A stretch of DNA of 64,000 nt from Agelas oroides. Lineage: Eukaryota; Porifera; Demospongiae; Agelasida; Agelasidae. The notes under the pieces were generated by a model. The model searched no databases, had not been told where the DNA came from, and was given only the letters and a program-made list of their open reading frames with translations. Both the position numbers and the translations under genes were made by a program. The stretch covers positions 6,277,920-6,341,919 of the forward strand of contig OX422189.1 in NCBI GenBank assembly GCA_949130485.1, in the 5' to 3' direction. Of this stretch, positions 44,701 through 53,619 are shown one piece after another; positions within the stretch are counted from its first letter, which is position 1, and each line of letters starts with the position of its first letter.

Positions 44701-47700
44701 ACACAGTGATAGGCATGAAAATCCGTTGCATCATCCCAAGTCGTATATGTAGTTGACTAAGCAATTACTGTTATATGTGTTGTAGTTCAATTAGCACTGT
44801 CTGGGTGAATTGCTATTTACCAACTAATGTTTCTGAAGTGTATATAGCATGATACTGTATGTACTTGGGAGTCACTGGATCCTGGAGGGCGTCACTGTAT
44901 CCACCTTTATTTGGGGAGTCACTAGATCCTGGAGGGAGTCACTGATAGTGCCTGGCATTTTTGCACTAAAGGCACTTGAATCTGACCATCTTCAGAGGCT
45001 TCGAGCTAAACCTGACTTTTACAGCATTCTAACATGAAGACGATAGCAGTAACAATGGTCTCAATGGCTGTGTGGACTTTTGACTACCTCAAATACATAT
45101 ATCGTGATAGATAGGTGCAAATACAGCTTGGAACAGATGGTGCCAAAATCTGTTGTTTGACGCGACTCTTTTGCCATATATACGGCAATTGCATAACTCG
45201 ATCCGATTGTCATAACGGATATTACTGGAAGATGTAACGCATGAATACAAAATCGCACAACCTCCTCTGATGCTTTACTGTCAAAAAAGTGTAATACTAA
45301 TCTGACTGGTCAGTAAGTGTAGTGTTTCGAAATAATACTACACCTTGGATATAGGCACTTTCTACAGTAACTCCAATAGCTATAGTATTATATGCAGGAG
45401 TGCAGCCAGACTTGAGATTTAGGTTAAGCACTAGGGGGGTCTGGGGGCATGCACCCCCTGAAAATATAAATGTTAGGCTCTCAGAAACCAATTCTGGAGC
45501 TTCCTCAGGCTGTGGCTTGTAAGTCATGCACAGAACTCGATTTCAGCCATCTGAGCCATTGAGTGACTCCACTTTCTGTACGTGTCACGTGCAAGTTATT
45601 ATTGAGGAGAGAGCCTGGGAACAAGGCTAATGCAGTATGACCTTGTTAATGGATGACCTAGCTTAAACATCGGAGCCTACTGTTGGCTTGGCTTTAAGTG
45701 TGAGCAGGTGAGCTGTCTTACTCCTTTGGAATTGCGGATTTTCATCTGTGCAGTGCTGCATAATTCTGAGTGTGACTGGACCATAGCCTGGCATAAATCT
45801 ACCTTAAGCAATTGCTTGAAGTTGCTTATTGCTAGCTACGCCCCTGATCATATGGGTGACCACGCATGCATCCCAATTTCTGTAACCTCGTTACCAAGCT
45901 CCTCCCAAGCTTTTCCATCATATAATGTACCTTGTCCCAAGTCTCCTCCTGGGAACGAGGCTAAAACTATTAACTGAGAGCGGCAGATGCCTGTACGTAC
46001 AGTGGCATGTCTAGGAAAAAATATGAATGACTAGTTTCCGGGAGATACCAAATGGGAAGTGAACATGCAAGGCCGGGGGTATGCTTACTGTGGGAAATGT
46101 TTAAAACCTAGCCCTTCTGTGGTAAAAATTTGTAAAGAATTCTGGTGGGTATTCAAGGGTGAAAACCTTGTTCCCTTGTCATTTTCAAAGCAAAAAAATT
46201 GTATATACTGTATTTTGGAAAGTATTCGAGTTACATGTTCAAATTTTTTCTAGAAACCGATGGGCTACAACAAAATTTGATGCCAAAAATACTTACACCT
46301 TACACGTGGTTCCTGGGAGGTGCAGGGTTAAAGTCGCATTATATCATACGTAATGGTTGCTGCTTGGGTGGTGATGCATCTGTGTATGTGCTATGCCACA
46401 CCCCCTGTGTACATAGATCTTGAGATGGCGTGAGAGACTTGAGTGAACAAAACGATGCTAAAGGACTGCACTTGAAATAAACTAAGCACATCACTGTCCC
46501 TGGCCAATGTATGAATTGAATTTGTGGTTTTGGCTTGGTGGGTTCTAATATCGCAAGTTCAGTGCGAAATGCTGTATTGGTGAGAAGCTAGCATCTTACT
46601 GGTTAACGTTGCATGGCCACTAATTTGTTGGTGAGAAGCTAGCGTCTTACTGGTTAACGTTGCATGGCCACTAATTTGTTGGTGAGAAGCTAGTGTCTTA
46701 CTGGTTAACGTTGCATGGCCACTAATTTGTTGGTGAGAAGCTAGCGTCTTACTGGTTAACGTTGCATGGCCACTAATTTGTTGGTGAGAAGCTAGCATCT
46801 TACTGGTTGGTGTTGCATGGCCACTAATTTGTTGGTGAGAAGCTAGCGTCTTACTGGTTAACGTTGCATGGCCACTAATTTGTTGGTGAGAAGCTAGCAT
46901 CTTACTGGTTAGCGTTGCATGGCCACTAATTTGTTGGTGAGAAGCTAGCGTCTTACTGGTTAGCGTTGCATGGCCATTATTTGTTGGTGAGAAGCTAGCA
47001 TCTTACTGGTTAACGTTGCATGGCCACTAATTTGTTGGTGAGAAGCTAGCGTCTTACTGGTTAGCATTGCATGGCCATTATTTGTTGGTGAGAAGCTAGC
47101 ATCTTACTGGTTAACGTTGCATGGCCACTAATTTGTTGGTGAGAAGCTAGCGTCTTACTGGTTAACATTGCATGGCCACTAATTGACAATGAACTTAATG
47201 ATAGAAACCATGCAAATGCAACTTTTGGAAGTTAGGCTATGAATATTGAATTTCTGTTTCTTTGCCACTGTTCAGGAGTGGCTGTAACATCGCTGCCAAA
47301 CCTAAAGCAGGATACTACAGCCCGTGCCCATGGTGGCCATACTACAGCCAGTGTGGCAATACTCAGCCAATGCCCAATGCAATGATTAGTCTCGCAAGCC
47401 AGACCCACTTCTGCAAGAAAGGGAAGGGTGTGGTGAACTGTGTATACAAGCCATGTCCGCCACACTGTACAGTGTGGTCCAATCACGTTGCAATATTTTG
47501 TCACATGACGCATTACATCACCATTTGAGTAGCAATAGCAGTCTTGAAAACGAGCTAGGACATCCTTTCCGCTACTGCAGGGAGCATGCTTACTCCGCAA
47601 AAGGTAATCCAAGACTGAAATCTGTTTATGTCATCCAGCTAATTGCATTTCGGTGGGACACGGCTTGTATACGTTGTTCACCAGACCACAACGTCCTGAA

Positions 47701-49355
47701 AAATGCATTATGGACGTCACGCAAAGCTTGAAACTACGATGTGAATAGACAGCTCGTTGCAGGGATAATCTTTCTGGGAGCTTCCGAATGTCAGGAAATG
47801 AAACTATGAAACCTATGTCAACCTCAGAGAGACTCTAAGACAATCTTAGTTGACATTTGAAGCTCAGGAACTTCACACTGCCAGTTGGAAAGCTCAGAAA
47901 CAGACCACCCGTTCACAGAAATCCTGGCATTCCCCACCATTTATTGCCGTACGTGACGTCACTTGCATGAAGCAATCTGATTGAAGCGCCCCATCGTGGT
48001 GCTTGGAACGAAAACGGAATAGGCCGTTGACAAGACTATTTTTTCCCTCCACGTTCGGAAAAATAGTCTGGGCACGAGACTACCCAGGTGCCAGTGTATT
48101 TGTCGCTCACAGTACTACAGTACGCAACGCGCGCATTAGCATGCAATGTACACCAAGATAATTTATCTTGGTGTGGTGTACATTGGAATGCTAATTTCAT
48201 TCCCTGAAGCCGCGCGCAGCGTTTATCTCATAAATGCGGCGCGCGGCTTCAGGGACCCTTTAAACCGCCACTGACGTAGGCCTATACTCTGAGGACTGAC
48301 AGAGGTTTTTTGCCAGTGGCGTAGCCAAGCTGGGGCTCCAGTAACTAGGGGCTGTGCCCCACCAGCTAGTGCAGTGTGCCTGTCAATTATTTGCGCCGAT
48401 TGTACTGTTGTCGATCGCAAAATTGGGCGGCTAAAAATCCGTAACAACTCTTACAAATCAAACATTGTAGTGTAACTACTTGCATCTAGAGTATTATGCA
48501 GTCTCCTTACCACACCGTTCGCGAGTTTGCAGCCACCCATACTACGCGCACGTATACCTACCGAAATACTTCCGATCGCCTAGCCCTAGGACCGATCTGA
48601 GACTGTCGAAAATATCTTCGGGCCCCCCATACTCCTCTAGTTGCATCTGCGCTTCACGCAGTAGCCCACGGGTTTTCAGAAACGCAGTGTGCCCATGCTG
48701 TGCCCTGGCATCGTCTGTGACCTGGCTACGCCACTGCTTTTTGCGCTCGCTTTTTGAGCTGTTTTCCGCTAACTGAATGAGCAACACAACCCACATTTTT
48801 GGAAGGCCTAAAAGTGGATCTTCAGTGTAACTCTGGTATCATGCACAGTTGGCTTGAGAAAATCCCCTCAATCCCCCTTATACAACAGCGTTGTCACTTG
48901 CCTCCGTCCACCGACGTAAACAGGGGCCGAACTCCAAAAATGTCTCTTCCTAGATGTACTTTCCTCGCTCTGGTATCTGCGATACAGAAGGCAAAAACTC
49001 CGTCCAGCATCTCGGCAGTGGTCTCGGCTCCGAAGCGAGCGTAGAGGTGAAGAATAACTTCGCCATCGCAGTGTGTCTGGTACTTGAAGTCGTACTGACG
49101 ACCCAAGTCACGGCAGTTGTAAATTTCTCCGTTGTAGAGCAGTCGAAGATGAGGATATGCCGACACTGTCATGGGTTGCATCCCAAACGTCGGGTCGACG
49201 ATTGTCAGCCTGTGGAAACCAAGGCACGATCGGGGGAAGGCGGGAATGGACTCGATGCGGAAGGCATCAGGTCCCCTGTGGGATACTTTCATGCACTGGA
49301 TGCATAGCTGCTTGACGTCTCCCTTCGCACCAAATATCGCCCAAATTCCACACAT
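29707..49355 (-). CDS. ASNS: Asparagine synthetase [glutamine-hydrolysing], three coding exons, one apparent frameshift
   Basis: Coding exons: 49355-48902, 31791-30799, 29901-29707 (stop TGA at 29709-29707). The frame starts MCGIW, so Cys2 is the N-terminal nucleophile of the class II glutaminase domain. SHRGPDA, YNGEIYN and CDGEVI mark the ammonia-releasing half. SGGLDSS is the ATP-binding PP-loop of the synthetase half. [27 protein letters not shown] and [15 protein letters not shown]-like motifs fit animal ASNS. It transfers glutamine amide nitrogen to aspartate, using ATP, in the cytosol. Intron 1 (48901-31792) is 17.1 kb and uses a GC donor (GGAG/gcaagt); only this site restores the phase. 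Between SYL and GTDHHEV the frame shifts by one at a GGGG run (31354-31357, CCCC on plus). Dropping one base gives 546 codons and full homology, so an assembly indel is likelier than a pseudogene. A 5' UTR acceptor (tgttcag) lies 20 bases upstream of the ATG. Confidence 0.93.
29970..30480. repeat. Dispersed repeat D, copy 1 (partial)
   Basis: Segments such as 'ctccaaggctcca(c)ccc(c)agtctgaccac', 'aatcagtttcagaaagctc' and 'aaacctaatccctgccactg' recur in order at 53620-53990. It lies in the last intron of asparagine synthetase. Confidence 0.65.
32060..32740. mobile_element. hAT-like end sequence interrupted by a pogo-like MITE
   Basis: GGTCTGGGGGCATGCCCCCA at about 32070-32090 with 'aaattaggcgttctaaggtc', then the pogo-like element. 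A second, similar piece (ggcatgcccccagaaaaagt, 'aaatttaggtgttctgatgt') follows at 32668-32715. The two pieces look like parts of related hAT-type ends. Confidence 0.45.
32157..32599. mobile_element. 443-bp pogo/Tigger-like MITE
   Basis: Perfect 12-bp ends CAGTGGAACCTC / GAGGTTCCACTG, flanked by TA on both sides (32155-32156, 32600-32601). This is the diagnostic terminus and target of pogo-type mariner elements. The inner 'cggatattctctatagtgga' is also typical. Non-coding. At 32498-32538 it carries a 41-bp segment found in inverse at 13486-13526. Confidence 0.85.
33201..33298. mobile_element. AGATGTAGGGATGG hairpin MITE, copy 3
   Basis: Near-identical to copy 1, including 'gcatgccaaaaagtatgcaa'. 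Confidence 0.8.
33381..33433. repeat. Foldback, CCTCGTTCTCAGGCC arms
   Basis: TAGCCTCGTTCTCAGGCCA pairs with TGGCCTGGTAATGAGGCTA. Confidence 0.7.
33547..33603. repeat. Foldback, CCTCGTACCCAGGCC arms
   Basis: TAGCCTCGTACCCAGGCCA faces GGCTCAGGGACGAGGCTA. Confidence 0.65.
33643..33739. mobile_element. AGATGTAGGGATGG hairpin MITE, copy 4 (inverse)
   Basis: Inverse orientation, facing copy 3 across the two foldbacks. Confidence 0.8.
34619..34882 (-). pseudogene. RecQ-type helicase N-terminus-like fragment
   Basis: ATG at 34882 gives [20 protein letters not shown], followed by [15 protein letters not shown]. The latter fits the zero/Q-motif of RecQ-like helicases: aromatic, x-Leu-Lys-x-Glu-Gln, then Ala-Ile-x-x-Ile. 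In the family this is followed by the Walker A loop (GxGKS), which is absent. After Lys-Cys-Ile the frame goes on with unrelated sequence to a stop at 34619. Either a donor near 34800 leads to exons I could not find, or this is a broken copy. It lies in the big intron of asparagine synthetase on the same strand. Confidence 0.45.
35570..36382. mobile_element. 813-bp piggyBac-like MITE carrying a large palindrome
   Basis: The ends CCCTCGGC / GCCGAGGG are flanked on both sides by TTAA (35566-35569 and 36383-36386), which is the piggyBac target. The left end has a hairpin around GCGCATGCGC, then a (GTCT) microsatellite at 35609-35641. The middle is a 322-bp palindrome (35698-36019). Three units of about 42 bp with 'caatatgtatgtacatgcat' follow at 36027-36140. 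Non-coding; it would depend on a transposase supplied elsewhere. Confidence 0.82.
35698..36019. repeat. 322-bp near-perfect palindrome
   Basis: Arms of about 150 bp run from CTTCAAACCGAACGAGGA inward to CGGGATCCC... and back out to TCCTCGTTCGGTTTGAAG, around a loop 'gtgcagcgccacgccgcagt'. The only sizeable difference is about 15 extra bases in the left arm near 35716-35731. Confidence 0.9.
36390..38210. other. Intron sequence without recognised gene
   Basis: A short inverted pair is seen at about 37862-37890 and 37930-37956 ('accaaataggttttct' / 'agaaaacctatttggct'). A 126-codon minus-strand frame at 37288-37665 shows no motif I know, so I do not call it a gene. Confidence 0.35.
38515..39240 (-). 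pseudogene. Internally deleted hAT transposase (TTF-type zinc finger plus C-terminal dimerisation part)
   Basis: Reading from 39235: a basic FPKR...W lead, then [20 protein letters not shown] and AAFCHVC, the TTF/BED-like zinc-finger start of hAT transposases. Next come YRGFRDWKDG and [15 protein letters not shown]. After a jump that skips the catalytic core, [20 protein letters not shown] marks the hAT dimerisation domain. A one- or two-base frameshift after MGQE leads to [11 protein letters not shown] in another frame. The reading frame is also interrupted by a 109-bp palindrome (38914-39022). Clearly non-functional. A GGTCTGGGGGCATGCC subterminal sequence lies on its left at 38295-38335. 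Confidence 0.85.
38914..39022. mobile_element. 109-bp palindromic element with 8-bp target duplication
   Basis: CTAGTCTCGCAAGCCAGACC at the left is mirrored to the right end (...GTCTGGCTTGCGAGACTA). The inner arms CCGATCGCTTTCAGTATG / CATACTGAAAGCGATCGG are also inverted, so nearly every base is paired. CCCTAAAT flanks it on both sides (38906-38913, 39023-39030). Removing the element and one copy restores the hAT frame Gly-Phe-Arg-Asp-Trp. Diverged relatives are at 10782-10888 and 44228-44287, with half a unit at 47388-47408. Confidence 0.93.
39740..39832. repeat. CTCGTTCCCAG foldback remnant
   Basis: AGTCTCGTTCCCAGCCCCCG at the left and GAGAGCCTGGGAATAA at the right, imperfectly inverted. 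Before it, 39650-39750 has repeated 'aatgctcaca' units. Confidence 0.45.
40205..41525 (+). mobile_element. Decayed hAT element with inverted GGGGGCATGC ends
   Basis: The left end TTTGGGGGCATGCTCCCCCA(GGAAAATGTTG) is inverted at the right (cctgggggagcatgccccca). The adjacent segments ('gcttctgaggccatcgg' / 'gaagcaacctcagag') are inverted as well. Between them lies the transposase relic at 40540-41250. This copy links the GGGGGCATGCCCCC motif to hAT elements. Confidence 0.7.
40540..41250 (+). pseudogene. hAT transposase relic (P52rIPK/zf-MYM-like type)
   Basis: One frame gives [20 protein letters not shown] then [15 protein letters not shown] and [13 protein letters not shown], up to a stop near 40893. 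After several stops the next readable block is [19 protein letters not shown]. Order and motifs match the C-terminal half of transposon proteins related to the 52-kDa repressor of PKR inhibitor, where the last block follows the dimerisation motif. The dimerisation motif itself is lost here. Confidence 0.75.
41940..42580. repeat. Dispersed repeat D, copy 2
   Basis: Matches 54050-54690 in order: 'gtgaaggt(g)t...ggttgt(t/c)a...gttgactccctt', 'atgctcgaag', 'gaagggttcaggagata', 'caccaaaatcat' and 'gctgtgttcaacggta'. Both copies contain a family A MITE, but at different points. Confidence 0.65.
42011..42192. mobile_element. MITE family A, copy 3
   Basis: Inverse to copy 1: 'cattttgtgggaggctacta', 'gtatcagctcccaccgcatg', 'ccagcactgcattcata', and the end AAATACTTTGCTAACATAAC. 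Confidence 0.75.
42646..42718 (+). other. tRNA-like sequence (SINE or tRNA pseudogene), copy 1
   Basis: TAGCTCAGTGG fits the A box. CTGGC-TGCACAA-GCCAG forms an anticodon-like stem and loop. The B box is degenerate (GGATTTGATTCC). Position 33 of the loop is G rather than U and there is no clear acceptor stem, so it is not a working tRNA. A tail 'ttttcactttcctct' follows, as in the copy at 50683. Confidence 0.6.
42880..43350. repeat. 167-bp tandem repeat of GAGT-rich pentamers, about three copies
   Basis: 'acgtatatagaatctagcgg' recurs at about 42894, 43061 and 43228, giving a 167-bp period. Within each unit, AGTAG, AGTGG and AGTCA pentamers dominate. The minus-strand open frames repeat with the array and are artefacts. 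Confidence 0.9.
43814..44539. mobile_element. 726-bp hAT-like MITE, family B, copy 2
   Basis: The ends AGGGTGTCTCTAATCGCTGG and CCAGCGATTAGAGATGCC are inverted, continuing into 'ggaatggaatgg' tracts and 'acttgtgtagctggcgct' (total about 100 bp per arm). CGATCAAG flanks the element at 43806-43813 and 44540-44547, an exact 8-bp duplication. A CGCAAGCCAGAC-type foldback is nested at 44228-44287. Confidence 0.88.
44228..44287. repeat. CGCAAGCCAGAC foldback, short copy
   Basis: TAGTCTTGCGAAGCCAGACC pairs with GTCTGGCTTTGCAAGACTA around 'cttgatttctcattcaaga'. Confidence 0.75.
44550..46555. other. Intron sequence with repeat debris
   Basis: Holds an hAT-like end at 45396-45500 (GGTCTGGGGGCATGCACCCC), a foldback at 45890-45962, and otherwise unrecognised AT-rich sequence. 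I see no gene. Confidence 0.4.
45890..45962. repeat. Foldback, CCTCGTTACCAAGCTCCTCC arms
   Basis: TAACCTCGTTACC at the left and CCTGGGAACGAGGCTA at the right, imperfect inside. Confidence 0.55.
46575..47182. repeat. 51-bp minisatellite, about 12 copies
   Basis: The unit holds GGTGAGAAGCTAGCGTCTTA, CTGGTTAACGTTGCATGG and CCACTAATTTGTT. Most copies are over 95 percent alike, differing mainly at GCGTC/GCATC and AACGT/AGCGT; two copies are one base shorter (ccattatttg). The 51-bp period is a multiple of three, so the minus strand shows a long repetitive open frame. I take this as a by-product of the period. Confidence 0.95.
48135..48195. repeat. Hairpin, ATTAGCATGCAATGTACACC arms
   Basis: ATTAGCATGCAATGTACACC with AAGATAA is inverted (TTATCTTGGTGTGGTGTACA...AATGCTAAT). 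It is immediately followed by a second hairpin at 48202. Confidence 0.8.
48202..48254. repeat. Hairpin, CCCTGAAGCCGCGCGC arms
   Basis: CCCTGAAGCCGCGCGC is inverted as GCGCGCGGCTTCAGGG around an AT-rich loop. Confidence 0.85.
48314..48736. mobile_element. 423-bp hAT-like MITE (CAGTGGCGTAGCCA ends)
   Basis: The ends CAGTGGCGTAGCCA and TGGCTACGCCACTG are flanked by TTTTTTGC (48306-48313) and CTTTTTGC (48737-48744), a 7-of-8 match. This fits hAT. It lies about 165 bp inside the 5' end of the big asparagine synthetase intron. No intact coding sequence. Confidence 0.75.
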
Positions 49356-50655
49356 GGTCCACTCCTGTTCATGTGTGCCTGAACATAATAACGAGAATGG
49401 TACCGCTCGGCAATTACTTATATTCTCACGTGTGAATCCTGTCGTATAATTTTCCCCGGATTGCCCCGCCCGGGCCCCCATAAAGTTAAAGTAACCCTCT
49501 CTTATCCGGGCAGCACAGGACCAGGGAAGGCCCGCAAGTTAGAAATACCCATAACCAAGAAACATGTGTATTGTGTATAGTATTGTATACGCAACATTTG
49601 TCAGTGAAAGTAGGTAGCTATTTGTAAAAATGTGCTAAGTAGTTTGCAGTGTGGAATCCCAGTACACGTGAGCAAGGCAGCTGAACAGTAAAGTTCCCAT
49701 GGATATCGATGTATAAGAATGTTATACAATACCCCAATTATTCAAATAAAACGAGAAATTCAATTCTGAGAATTTATGAGTGGATCCAACTTAGCACAAG
49801 CTGCCACTAATTAATTTTGGGTTGGTCCAATTTAGCGCAATACCCTAAGAATAAAGTCTCTCGGTTGTCCCAGTCAGTTTACTTTTTTGCAACAACAAAG
49901 GGCAGTCAAGAACAATTTCCAGGAGAAAGAACTATCCCATAAATGTTCTACTTTGGCATTTGAACATCTTTGTTGCTGCAACTGCTAATACTATCAAGAA
50001 CCTCACTTCTGGACAGGACTGTGAACTGGAGACCAGAAATTCTTGCATTTCTGTATGACCAAAAAAAAAATTGTGTTTGAATCCATTGCAGCACATGATC
50101 TAATCTAACGCAAGAAATTCAATTCCTGGAATTTATGGGTGAATCGATGCCCACTCAAATGATTTAATTTGCATGCGTTTTACATAGATACCGTATTCAT
50201 CATAAAATCTATGGTATTATGACCCCACAGTAATACCTACAGCTATTTTGTATCAACTCTGTTGGTTATAAGATGATTTCTATTTTCATAGTAGCTACTT
50301 CGTGTGGGTATGCACGTAACTGCCGTAGGCATGAAACTGCTACATAAATATGAACATTTAATCCCAGACCTCCCCCAAAGAGGAAAGGGGGTCTGGCGAA
50401 TGTAGTACCTACACATCTTCACACTATGGGCTAGCTGATGCTATGAATTCTGCTAAAAGGTAAGCCTTTGAAGTGGCTTCTGTAAATCTAAGTGGTTTGT
50501 GGTAAGGAAGCCCAGTATAAGTGAGATGATTCACGCAAAAGGTTTGCATTTATGCCATTTTACATCACTTGCTAAGTATTCATTGGATGAACATCGGAGC
50601 ATATACTCCCGTTATGTAAAACTTGTACAATAATACTGCCTCAAGCTGGAAATAA
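49356..50655. other. Upstream region of asparagine synthetase
   Basis: A splice acceptor (ttatgttcag, about 49376) shows that at least one 5' non-coding exon lies further upstream; I could not place it. There is a GC-rich stretch at 49455-49480. I see no clear TATA box. The rest is AT-rich with no recognised feature. Confidence 0.45.
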
Positions 50656-50659
50656 AGGA

Positions 50660-50785
50660 GACGTTATGAGGTGGAAATAGAAAAGTGGCAGAGCACTGGC
50701 AGCTCAAGCCAGGTGTCCTGGGTTCAACTCCCGGTAGCTGCCGGCCTTTTTTCACTTTCCTCTATTTCCGCATCTTAACATCTAA
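50660..50785. mobile_element. tRNA-like short element, copy 2
   Basis: 'gtggcagagcactggcagct' then 'caagccaggtgtcctgggtt' and a good B box (GGTTCAACTCC), with the A box lost. The outer parts are inverted (GGTGGAAATAGAAAAGTGG / CACTTTCCTCTATTTCCGC). It shares body and 'cactttcctct' tail with the copy at 42646. Confidence 0.6.
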
Positions 50786-51845
50786 ATTCCTTTATTGTAC
50801 AATAATAGTTTGCATCTAACTTGCATGATGTACAGAATAGTTAATACAAAACTGTCATGTCATATAAATTCGATAATATAATATACTACCTATACGAGGA
50901 GTATAAACACAAATATACACTGCTAGATTGTTTACCCTTGGCTGTGCCTCTAAGCCATCTAGCGGAGTATATATATATATTCATATTTATACTCCTCGCG
51001 TATAGGTATACTTATATCTCCAGCTACAAGAGAAGCTAGAGAAACAAGACAAGTCCCAGCCGAGAGACAAGTCCTTCCTCTAGAACATAACCGAGTCTGA
51101 AGCAGAATTGCTGAAGGTTGGTTCTGCATGATGTAAGCATTGCAAATCCAAAAGTGGCTTGTTTTTCGCTACATTAGCTAAATTTTAAATCATACAGCCC
51201 ACAGGCTACTCTGATTCAATATGAAATGATGCCAAATGGGCCTGGGATTTCACAATTCAGGAAATAGCACACTATATTCAGGGTGTATGTTCTGGTATGA
51301 GGCATCCAATTCTGTGCATGATCACTCTTTCTGCCTGCATATAGCTATGCCTTGCACATACTTTAAATTTCTTAAGTTGAGCATGCAAGTATGCTTTGTA
51401 TTTGATACATGAATTGTGAATATTTAAAGATCTTAAGAACCACAAATTTGTTCTCTTACTCTGGACTCGCGCAGCACTGAACAGTGCTATTATGTAGCTA
51501 GATATACCAGCATGTCCATCCATAAGTCTCACAGTACTCAATGCGTTTCAAAAGCTTTCTAGGGTTGTTGAATTTGCAAGTCTTGCTTCATTGGTAAGGT
51601 TCCACAGTTAAGATATTTGTATATGTGAGTGGATCAAATCAAAGTATTAATGATATTCGTAGAATCACGTGCCAGTTAAGGTGGGTGTGGCTAACACCCA
51701 CTGGGCATTATATATACTAGTTAGTAATATGCATATTTGTACAGACAGTTACAAGTAGGTTGTCCAGTCCAGTTAAATGTTGAAGCCTCTATAGGAACGC
51801 CCATAAAATTAATTAGCTAAACTAATTAGCTAATTGCAGCTGTGG
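50786..51845. other. Spacer with no recognised gene
   Basis: A short inverted pair 'tatacgaggagtataaa' (50891-50907) / 'tttatactcctcgcgtata' (50986-51004) bounds a hairpin-like unit of about 115 bp. Nothing else recognised. Confidence 0.4.
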
Positions 51846-51854
51846 AATTGTCAA

Positions 51855-52310
51855 TGGAGCAAATTTCAAATGGTTACTGTTCAGCAGCCAGGATGGCTAA
51901 AGCACTCTCTGAAGATTTGAGGTGGAGCATTGTATGGCAATGTAGTTATCAGGGAGAACAAGCAGAACAGGTAGCAAGAAACTTGTGAGTGTGAAAACAG
52001 TTCAGTGGATTACCACCTTGTTTAACAGAATGGGAACTGTTTCCCCAGCAGTTCAAAGTCATGGTCTAGCCAGGAAACTTAGTGAGTTTGATGAACTAAC
52101 GGTTCTGGATTGATTTTTTAGCTAACCCTGGCGTATATCTGGATGAAATTCAACATGAACTATGTGATAAAACTGGCACATGGATGAGCGAATCTACAAT
52201 TTGTCGTGAATCCAAAAGGATGGGACTTACCAGAAAAAAGATGAGGACAATAGCAACTCAGAGGAGTGACACTGCTCCAAGCTCACATTATGGTTCAAGT
52301 GAGTGCTAAC
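51855..52310 (+). pseudogene. Tc1/IS630-type transposase relic (helix-turn-helix part)
   Basis: One frame gives MAKALSEDLRWSIVWQCSYQ then EQVARNL. After a base shift there follow VSVKTVQWITTLFNRMGTVS and LARKLSEFDELTVL. After further breaks comes NPGVYLDEIQHELCDKTGTW, then STICRESKRMGLTRKKM. Order and motifs match the paired helix-turn-helix region of IS630/Tc1-type transposases common in invertebrates. The DDE catalytic part is missing. At least three frame breaks or stops make it non-functional. Confidence 0.8.
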
Positions 52311-53615
52311 CTAATATGGGTGGGCTCAATTACTGAACCGTCTTGTAGAGGAGGAGAGTGTTTTTCCAGGCTCCCTCCCATCCCACAAAAAGGAATAAAG
52401 CTTTGGAAGCTGCAAAATTAGTTTAGTTCTAAGTATGCCTTGGACAATCTATCACCCACTTACTAATTAAATTATGGGCAGCCTTAGAGGCTTCAACATC
52501 CAACTTCAACTAGACAAGCTACTTACAACTGTCTGAGAAATTGTAGATTCGCTCATCCATGTGCCTGTAGATGAAGAAAAGCAACTTTAATAACCTGTGA
52601 GTCTTTCCAGTGCTGTAAACCTCAATTTTAATAGAACTTGAGTCATGTGTCATAAAGTTTGAATTTTACTTGAACCGCCCACATATGCAGTTTAACACTT
52701 AAAACGAATGTGACTAGTGTCAACACAGGCAAGTATATACGTATATATTGTGGCCATAGACAGACCAGCCACACCAGTTCTAGTGCCTATGCACAAGTAT
52801 CATTCTTGAAATATTACTTATTTAGTGTCAATACATTTACTCCGATAGAAAAGTGTGCAATCATAATATCAGTATCCTTAACTATACTGCATTTGCAAGG
52901 ACAGTAATAGTATACAAGGGTACGTAGTAAGGCCACACAGCAGGGAAATCATCCTGTTCTCCAGCACAGATTTCCTGATAATTCCACTTCTGACTCTGAA
53001 ACACTGTGACAATCCAATTATATATGCACCGCTTCCACACTGAATATACTGTTGTAGAACCCTTTGTAAAACACAGTATAAACTTGGCTGTGTCCTTGTA
53101 TCAACAGTCCATTTTGTTTTGTTCATTCAGTGGGGCATATGGAAAAGCAGGAAACGGAAATGAAACGGAAACTGGAAATGGAAATTGGAAACGGAAATGG
53201 GAACAAAAAATGCACCAATCACTGGTGCAATGTTTTCTTCATAGTGTGCTATAGTCATAACTCTTGCATTCTACTTAGCAATGGTTATAGGACTGGCTTT
53301 ATGAGTCGTGCTTTGCCTTTACTCCTGTACTGTGCTTTGTGATTACTGCTTTTAGTGTGATTGAGTAGCGCTCATGAGGCAAGCAATGTTGCAATCTAGT
53401 CTGGTTCACGTGTGAGAGGGTCTGGGCTTGAGACTAAACTAGTTGCAATCTGACCATGAGAGTAACGTACTTCGTTTTGGAACAAGGCCAGCATTCCTAC
53501 TCTTGCAGCCTCGTTCCTAGACCCACTTCTAGTTTTGATTGCTTGCAGTGTGTGAAGCAAATTATGGCTTCATACTCAGGCCCTGGGTACAATAGCCCCA
53601 TTCCCAACCATTGAC
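52311..53615. other. Spacer with repeat pieces
   Basis: 52536-52575 is an inverse copy of the relic segment around 'catggatgagcgaatctaca'. 52753-52822 matches 29419-29490. 53145-53205 is a purine-rich 'ggaaa(t/c)' array. No gene. Confidence 0.5.
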
Positions 53616-53619
53616 AATA

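Noticed and set aside
46559-46900. Repetitive 17-residue protein on the minus strand
   Set aside because: Follows from the 51-bp period of the minisatellite; starts from no conserved context.
48542-48796. 84-codon minus-strand frame
   Set aside because: Mostly inside the hAT-like MITE at 48314-48736; no transposase motif.
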